Both the position numbers and the translations under genes were made by a program. Positions 46,919 through 51,618 of a stretch of DNA of 51,618 nucleotides are shown here, piece by piece. Source of the DNA: an uncultured Oscillibacter sp. (GTDB taxonomy: Bacteria; Bacillota; Clostridia; Oscillospirales; Oscillospiraceae). Below the pieces are notes generated by a model that ran no database searches, was not told where the DNA came from, and worked only from the letters and a program-made list of their open reading frames with translations. Each line of letters opens with the position of its first letter. The first letter of the stretch is position 1. The stretch lies in NCBI GenBank assembly GCA_900770295.1, contig CAAGJQ010000148.1:1-51618 (forward strand), in the 5' to 3' direction.

Positions 46919-48190
46919 ATGAAAGAATCCAACACCCTGGGCCGGCGCATCCAGGAGGGCCGCAGGGCGGCGGGGCTCTCCCAGGAGGCGCTGGGGGAGC
47001 GGCTGAACGTCTCCCGCCAGGCCGTCAGCAAGTGGGAGGCCGACGCCGCCGTCCCGGAGCTGGAAAAACTCATCGCCATGAGCCGGGTCTTTGGCGTGTC
47101 CATCGGGGAACTGCTGGGGGTGGAGCCCCCGGAGAAGGGACCACCGGAGGAACCGCCGGAGGCGGACGGCGGTCTGACGGAGAAGGAACTGGCCGCCGTG
47201 GAGGCCATCGCCGCCAAATACGCGGCGGAGGCCCAGCGCCACCAGCGGCCCGTATGGCCGAAGCGGCGAAAGGTCCTCGCCGCCGCTCTGGCCGTGGGGC
47301 TGGTGCTGGCGGCGGGCGCCCTGCTGAAACGGCAGATGGAATCCATCGACCGCCGGTTCGATGAGGTGCAGCGGCAAGTCAACGGGATTGAGAGCAGCGT
47401 GTCGGGGCAGATCAACGCGCTCACCCGGCAAATGAGCGATATCTTAGATGAAAAGAACAATATTTTATCCAATTCGCAGGCAATCGTCACGGCGTTTGAC
47501 CCCAGAGCCCAGACCGTGACCCTGCGGGTCTCCGCCTCCCCCAAGGAGTGGACGGACACCACCACCGCGTCTTTTACCGCTACTCTGTCCGACGGGCGGC
47601 AGTTCACGGCGGAGGGCGCGCGGCAGAGCGGCGCCTTCACCGCGGAGGGCCTCGTGGTGCCCATGGACAGCGCCATCCGGCTGTCCGTGACGTTCATGGA
47701 CAACGGCAGCGCCCGCACCGGGGCGATGGAGACGCTGTACGACTGCCTGCCGGGGAACTTTCAGCTCTATGTGAGCGGCGGCATGGATTCCACCCGGTAT
47801 GCCAATGGCCGTGTGGAACTGTCCCAGCTGTCGCTGCAAATTGAGAGCATCGCTTCCGGTTCCTGTCTGCTGGTCCCTGAAGCGGTGGACCTGTGCCTGT
47901 ACCGCAATCAGGAGACAGAGCCGGAGCAGACCATTCCCGTGACAGAGGCGGTATCCCTGTTCCGGGAGGTGGGTTACACGCAGATGTATAACGGCGAGGA
48001 CTACCGGACCAGCTTTGACCTCTCCAAAGGCGACACGATGGCCGTCACTGTTCGCGTCACCGACAACTACGGCCAGACCACCTGGACGGTGCTGAACGCC
48101 TATCGCTTCGTGGGCGGCATGTCTGACCCGGTGGAGTCCCTGGGCTTCGGCAGCATCGACTCCTGGGTCCCCGGCACGTCCATCCCATAA
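46919..48190 (+). CDS. Membrane-bound XRE-type regulator with extracytoplasmic domain
   Basis: This is a 423-residue protein. A helix-turn-helix at residues 6-60 (LGRRIQEGRRAAGLSQEALGERLNVSRQAVSKWEADAAVPELEKL) is followed by a Pro/Glu-rich linker, one membrane span near 122-140 (VLAAALAVGLVLAAGALL), a coiled coil (residues 143-185), and about 235 residues outside the membrane with beta-rich, immunoglobulin-like composition. This layout suggests a one-component envelope sensor that binds DNA from the membrane. AAAGGAGG is eight bases before the ATG at 46919. The ligand and targets are unknown. Confidence 0.87.
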   Translation: MKESNTLGRRIQEGRRAAGLSQEALGERLNVSRQAVSKWEADAAVPELEKLIAMSRVFGVSIGELLGVEPPEKGPPEEPPEADGGLTEKELAAVEAIAAKYAAEAQRHQRPVWPKRRKVLAAALAVGLVLAAGALLKRQMESIDRRFDEVQRQVNGIESSVSGQINALTRQMSDILDEKNNILSNSQAIVTAFDPRAQTVTLRVSASPKEWTDTTTASFTATLSDGRQFTAEGARQSGAFTAEGLVVPMDSAIRLSVTFMDNGSARTGAMETLYDCLPGNFQLYVSGGMDSTRYANGRVELSQLSLQIESIASGSCLLVPEAVDLCLYRNQETEPEQTIPVTEAVSLFREVGYTQMYNGEDYRTSFDLSKGDTMAVTVRVTDNYGQTTWTVLNAYRFVGGMSDPVESLGFGSIDSWVPGTSIP

Positions 48191-48198
48191 CCGCAAAA

Positions 48199-48236
48199 CG
48201 CGCCCCTCCGGCATTTGCCGGAGGGGCGCTCCTGTT
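48199..48236. terminator. Terminator between the XRE sensor gene and argF
   Basis: A GCGCCCCTCCGGCA / TGCCGGAGGGGCGC stem is followed by TCCTGTTTT; it serves the converging genes. Confidence 0.8.
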
Positions 48237-48246
48237 TTGGCGTACT

Positions 48247-49230
48247 TTACTTCATCAGCTCGTACATGACGGCCTTGATGGTGTGCATCCGGTTCTCCGC
48301 CTCGTCAAAGACGATGGACCGCTCGCTCTCGAACACCTCGTCGGTGACCTCCATGGCCTCCCGGCCGAACTTCTCGCCCATCTCCTTGCCCACCTCGGTC
48401 TTGTGGTCGTGGTAGGCGGGCAGGCAGTGCATGAACCTGCACTGAGGACCGGCGTTGTCCATCAGGGCCTTCGTCACCTGGTAGGGGCCCAGGGCTTCGA
48501 TGCGCTCGGCCCAGACCTCCACCGGCTCGCCCATGGACACCCACACGTCGGTGTACAGCACATCGGCGTTCTTGGTGGCCTCCATGGGGTCCTCGATGAA
48601 CTCCAGCACGGCGCCGGTCTCGGCGGCGATGGCCTGGCAGGTGTCGATCAGCGCCTGGTCCGGCATGTAGGCCCTGGGGGCGCAGGCCACGAAGTGCATG
48701 CCCATCTTGGCGCAGCCCACCATCAGGCTGTTGCCCATGTTGTACCGGGCGTCGCCCAGGTAGACCAGCTTCACGCCCGCCAGCTTGCCGAAGTGCTCCT
48801 GAATGGTCAGGAAGTCCGCCAGGATCTGGGTGGGGTGGAACTCGTTGGTCAATCCGTTGAACACGGGGACGCCGGCGTACTTCGCCAACTCCTCCACCAG
48901 CTCCTGACCGAAGCCCCGGTACTCGATGCCGTCAAACATCCGGCCCAGCACACGGGCGGTGTCGGCGATGGACTCCTTCACGCCGATCTGGCTGCCGGTG
49001 GGGCCCAGATAGGTGGAACCCATACCCAGGTCCTGTGCCGCCACCTCGAAGGCGCAGCGGGTGCGGGTGGAGGTCTTTTCAAAGATCAGGGCCACGTTCT
49101 TGCCCTCTAAGTACCGGTGGGGGATGCCCGCCTTCTTCTTGGTCTTCAGGTCGGCGGCGGTGTCCAGAAACTGCTGAATTTCAGCGGGCGTGAAGTCCAG
49201 GAGCTTCAAAAAATGGGTGTGATTTTCCAT
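48247..49230 (-). CDS. argF: Ornithine carbamoyltransferase
   Basis: This 327-residue enzyme makes citrulline from ornithine and carbamoyl phosphate. Key motifs are the carbamoyl phosphate site FEKTSTRTRCAFEVA, GSTYLGPTGSQIG, ADTARVLGRMFD, EFHPTQILADFLTIQEH, VYLGDARYNMGNSLM, and the ornithine-binding MHCLPAYHD. It ends the leftward arginine cluster, with argD 146 bp upstream. Arginine synthesis is favoured over catabolism by the argB-argD neighbours. Confidence 0.96.
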   Translation of the reverse strand: MENHTHFLKLLDFTPAEIQQFLDTAADLKTKKKAGIPHRYLEGKNVALIFEKTSTRTRCAFEVAAQDLGMGSTYLGPTGSQIGVKESIADTARVLGRMFDGIEYRGFGQELVEELAKYAGVPVFNGLTNEFHPTQILADFLTIQEHFGKLAGVKLVYLGDARYNMGNSLMVGCAKMGMHFVACAPRAYMPDQALIDTCQAIAAETGAVLEFIEDPMEATKNADVLYTDVWVSMGEPVEVWAERIEALGPYQVTKALMDNAGPQCRFMHCLPAYHDHKTEVGKEMGEKFGREAMEVTDEVFESERSIVFDEAENRMHTIKAVMYELMK

Positions 49231-49376
49231 GTTGTATCCTCTCTTGTCTGAAAGTCTGGCTGTTGCACGTTCCGATGCAAAGTGACACAGTGTAATGTAC
49301 CTGTTATGGTAATAGTTATTGTGAATGTGAATGTGATTGTAACTGTACGCCTCCGGGGCGTGGAGAGAAAAAAGAT
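49231..49376. promoter_or_regulatory. argD-argF intergenic with short tandem repeats
   Basis: This spacer holds a tandem run of the 6-mer GTGAAT/GTGATT at about 49320-49338, read as ATTCAC words in the operon direction. ATTCAC-like half-sites partly resemble ARG boxes, so ArgR binding is possible but not established. No terminator or gene is seen. Confidence 0.3.
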
Positions 49377-50555
49377 TCAGCTCAGGGTCTTCTTCATGAT
49401 CTCCAGGCCCTTGTCCATCTCCTCTTTCGTGATGACCAGCGGCGGCAGCAGACGCATGCCGGGACCGGCGGTCAGGACCAGCAGGCCGTTTGCGATCAGC
49501 TTGTTCGCGATCTCGCTCTTGTTATAGCCGTCTTTGACCTCGATGCCGATCATCAGGCCCAGACCCCTGGTCTTGCCGAAGCAGGGCAGATTCAGCGCTT
49601 CGATGCCCTCGCGCAGGTATGCGCCCTTGGCCTTGACCTCCTCCAGGAACGCGTCGCTGAGGGTCTCCTGCACCACAAGGCCCGCGGCGGCGCAGACGGG
49701 GTTGGCGCCGAACGTGGTGGCGTGGGTGCCGGGGCCCAGGACGTTCCGGCACTTCTCGTTGGCCATGATGCCGCTCATGGGCAGGCCGCCGGCAATGCCC
49801 TTGGCGAAGGACACCACGTCCGGCAGAATATCGTACTGCTGGAAGGCGAACAGGGTTCCCGTGCGGCCCACGCCGCTCTGGACCTCGTCCACCAGCAGCA
49901 GCCAGTCGCGCTCCGCGCACAGCTTGGCGACGGCCTTCACGTACTCCTTGTCCAGGGGCAGCACGCCGCCCTCGCCCTGGACCAGCTCCACCATGACGGC
50001 GCACACGTCGTCGCCTGCGGCGGCCTCCAGAGAGGAGAGGTCATTGGCGTCGGCGTAGCGGAAGCCCTCGGTAAAGGGGAAGAAGTAGTTGTGGAACACC
50101 TCCTGGCCCGTGGCCATCAGTGTAGTGATGGTGCGGCCGTGGAAGGAGTTGTTCAGGGTGACGATGGTGGCGCGGCCCTTGCCGTACTTGTCAAAGCTGT
50201 ACTTTCTCGCCAGCTTGATCATGCCCTCGTTGGCCTCGCCGCCGCCGTTGGCAAAGAACACGCAGCTCTCGCCGGTGCGCTTGCAGAGAGTCTCCGCCAG
50301 CTTCGCGGCGGGCTCGGTGTAGAACAGGTTGGACACGTGGCCCAGCTTTTTGGCCTGAGCGGCGATAGCGTCCACCCAGGGCTGATAGCCGTAGCCCAGG
50401 TCCGTAACGCCGATGCCGCTGGTGAAGTCGATGTACTCGTTGCCCTCGGGGTCGTAGAGCCGGGCGCCCTCGCCGTGGTCGATGGCCACCGGGAAGCGGC
50501 CGTAGGTGTTCATGACGTATTGGCCGGTCAGGCTCTTGATCTCTTCAGAAGTCAT
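49377..50555 (-). CDS. argD: Acetylornithine aminotransferase
   Basis: This is a 392-residue class III PLP aminotransferase. Motifs include the N-terminal YGRFPVAIDHGEGARLYDPEGNEYIDFTSGIGV, FANGGGEANEGMIKLAR, FHGRTITTLMATGQ, VELVQGEGGVLPLD, LLLVDEVQSGVGRTGTLFAFQ, and the PLP-binding Lys in SFAKGIAGGLPM. It transfers an amino group to N-acetylglutamate semialdehyde. The start at 50555 is nine bases from AAAGGA, while the ATG at 50564 directly abuts it. It is 38 bp from argB, so the two are one operon. Confidence 0.95.
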   Translation of the reverse strand: MTSEEIKSLTGQYVMNTYGRFPVAIDHGEGARLYDPEGNEYIDFTSGIGVTDLGYGYQPWVDAIAAQAKKLGHVSNLFYTEPAAKLAETLCKRTGESCVFFANGGGEANEGMIKLARKYSFDKYGKGRATIVTLNNSFHGRTITTLMATGQEVFHNYFFPFTEGFRYADANDLSSLEAAAGDDVCAVMVELVQGEGGVLPLDKEYVKAVAKLCAERDWLLLVDEVQSGVGRTGTLFAFQQYDILPDVVSFAKGIAGGLPMSGIMANEKCRNVLGPGTHATTFGANPVCAAAGLVVQETLSDAFLEEVKAKGAYLREGIEALNLPCFGKTRGLGLMIGIEVKDGYNKSEIANKLIANGLLVLTAGPGMRLLPPLVITKEEMDKGLEIMKKTLS

Positions 50556-50593
50556 GTTGGTCATTCCTTTCTCAAATCAGATCCGGGGGCGTT

Positions 50594-51457
50594 TCAATCC
50601 GCTTCCCGCTTCAGCATGGTGCCAATGCCCCGGTCGCTCAGCAGCTCGATGAGGATGGAGTGAGGGATGCGGCCGTCCAGAATGTGGACCCGCTCCACGC
50701 CGCCGTTGATGGCATCCACGCAGCACTGCATCTTGGGGATCATGCCGCCGGAGATGACGCCCTGGGCCACCAGCCCCGGCACGTCGTAGGTGTGGAGCAC
50801 GTGGATGAGGGTATCCTCGTCCTTGGGGTCCCGGAGGAGGCCCCGGACGTCCGTCAGCAGAATCAGCTTCTCCGCGTGGAGGGCCTCCGCCAGCTTGGCG
50901 GCTGCGGTGTCGGCGTTGATATTGTAGGCGGTGTCGGCGTCCATACCCTGGGCCACGGTGGAGACCACGGGGATGTAGCCGTTCATCAGGGCGTTTTCCA
51001 CCGGGGCGGGGTCCACGCCGGTGATCTTGCCTACCAGGCCGTACTTCTCATCCAGCTGCTCCGCCTGGAACAGCTGGCCGTCCATGCCGCACAGGCCGAT
51101 GGCCCGGCCGCCCAGCCGGTTCAGCTGGGCCACCAGGTTCTTGTTGACCTTGCCGCAGAGGATGGACTGGACCACGTCCATAGTGGTCTCGTCGGTATAG
51201 CGCAGGCCGTCCACGAATTTGGACTGGTGGCCGATCTTCTTCAGCATGTCGCTGATCTCCGGGCCGCCGCCGTGGACCACCGCCACCCGGATGCCCACCA
51301 GGCTCAGCAGGATGATGTCGCTCATGACGGCCTTGCGCAGGTCGTCGGAGATCATGGCGTTGCCGCCGTATTTCACCACAATGGTCTTGCCGGTGAATTT
51401 TTGGATATAGGGCAGGGCCTCCACCAGGGTCTGGGCCTGCTGTGCATGGGATGACAT
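50594..51457 (-). CDS. argB: Acetylglutamate kinase
   Basis: This is a 287-residue amino-acid kinase. It shows IVVKYGGNAM (ATP-binding Lys), VVHGGGPEIS, KFVDGLRYTDETTMDVVQ, INADTAAAKLAEAL, LILLTDVRGLL and GGMIPKM, all typical of ArgB. An N-terminal helix of about 20 residues (SSHAQQAQTLVEALPYIQ) precedes the kinase core; such extensions are linked to arginine-sensitive hexameric enzymes. The start at 51457 has AAGGAG nine bases upstream. The frame open to the window's right edge runs through repeat DNA and is not coding. Further arginine genes probably lie upstream, outside the window. Confidence 0.96.
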   Translation of the reverse strand: MSSHAQQAQTLVEALPYIQKFTGKTIVVKYGGNAMISDDLRKAVMSDIILLSLVGIRVAVVHGGGPEISDMLKKIGHQSKFVDGLRYTDETTMDVVQSILCGKVNKNLVAQLNRLGGRAIGLCGMDGQLFQAEQLDEKYGLVGKITGVDPAPVENALMNGYIPVVSTVAQGMDADTAYNINADTAAAKLAEALHAEKLILLTDVRGLLRDPKDEDTLIHVLHTYDVPGLVAQGVISGGMIPKMQCCVDAINGGVERVHILDGRIPHSILIELLSDRGIGTMLKREAD

Positions 51458-51481
51458 GAAAATCAGCTCCTTGTTGGGTTT

Positions 51482-51545
51482 GTCCCCTGAGCAGGGGACG
51501 GGGGAATGAACCCCCCATTTTCTTTTCGGTTGCGCCGAAAAGAAA
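51482..51545. repeat. Hairpin repeats upstream of argB
   Basis: GTCCCCT/AGGGGAC forms a hairpin at 51482-51499, and TTTCTTTTCGG/CCGAAAAGAAA forms another at 51519-51545. Together with 51546-51618 they resemble a dispersed intergenic repeat family more than a promoter. No arg promoter is visible, so transcription probably begins further upstream. Confidence 0.55.
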
Positions 51546-51618
51546 ACGGGCCGTTCACGGTCCAAAAGAAAAGGCGCTGAGGCCCAAATCCTTCCCTGTC
51601 GGTCAGGTTTGGGCAAAA

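Noticed and set aside
51458..51616. N-terminal extension of ArgB to the window edge
   Set aside because: It reads through hairpin repeats and has no ArgB similarity; the ATG at 51457 has a proper ribosome binding site.

Overview
The window is a high-GC Clostridia chromosome segment, most likely a gut Oscillospiraceae relative (inferred from ECF/anti-ECF pairs, MATE exporters, a TM1266-type hydrogenase regulator, and malQ, thyA and arg genes of Firmicute type). It carries one lower-GC integrated element near its left end. No tRNA, rRNA or CRISPR array was seen.

Region 1 (about 288-13714) is an integrative element inserted at the 5' end of ychF. A 17-bp direct repeat covering the first ychF codons lies at 288-304 and again at 13698-13714. 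Next to the left end are a tyrosine integrase and an excisionase. A replication block follows: a P4/D5-type primase-helicase, a candidate structured RNA, an AT-rich segment flanked by inverted iteron-like repeats, and a small HTH protein. The cargo is an amidoligase plus class II glutamine amidotransferase pair with two small phage-type proteins, a HepT/MntA toxin-antitoxin pair, a serine recombinase, a membrane Ser/Thr kinase beside an XRE regulator, a second XRE regulator, and an operon of zinc-ribbon and DUF2085 membrane proteins. No relaxase, coupling protein or type IV secretion gene is visible, so spread would need help from another element. Integration keeps the ychF reading frame, replaces its ribosome binding site, and leaves its native promoter 13.4 kb away.

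Region 2 (13.7-31.9 kb) is core and semi-core chromosome: an HtrA protease; a run of three redox genes (FAD dehydrogenase, 2-hydroxyacid dehydrogenase, Fe-alcohol dehydrogenase); a 19-residue hydrophobic peptide gene; two AraC regulators around a MATE exporter; thyA-folA; an ECF sigma/anti-sigma pair; recG; an mtaB-yfbR-FCD operon; and a cysteine desulfurase.

Region 3 (32.0-42.1 kb) holds a second MATE exporter overlapping an RlmA-like methyltransferase, mnmA, an intergenic segment bounded by duplicated hairpins, a UPF0173 metallohydrolase, a DUF4349 lipoprotein, an FMN-dependent alpha-hydroxy acid dehydrogenase with a cysteine-rich N-terminus, an Lrp-LysE pair, an acyl-ACP thioesterase divergent from ridA, and a DegV protein.

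Region 4 (42.2-51.6 kb) holds an operon starting with a TM1266-type regulator followed by a three-part ABC importer, then malQ, a membrane-bound XRE sensor-regulator, and the arginine genes argB, argD and argF read leftward. Most intergenic spaces contain strong hairpin terminators, and several promoters close to the -35/-10 consensus with 17-bp spacing can be read directly.
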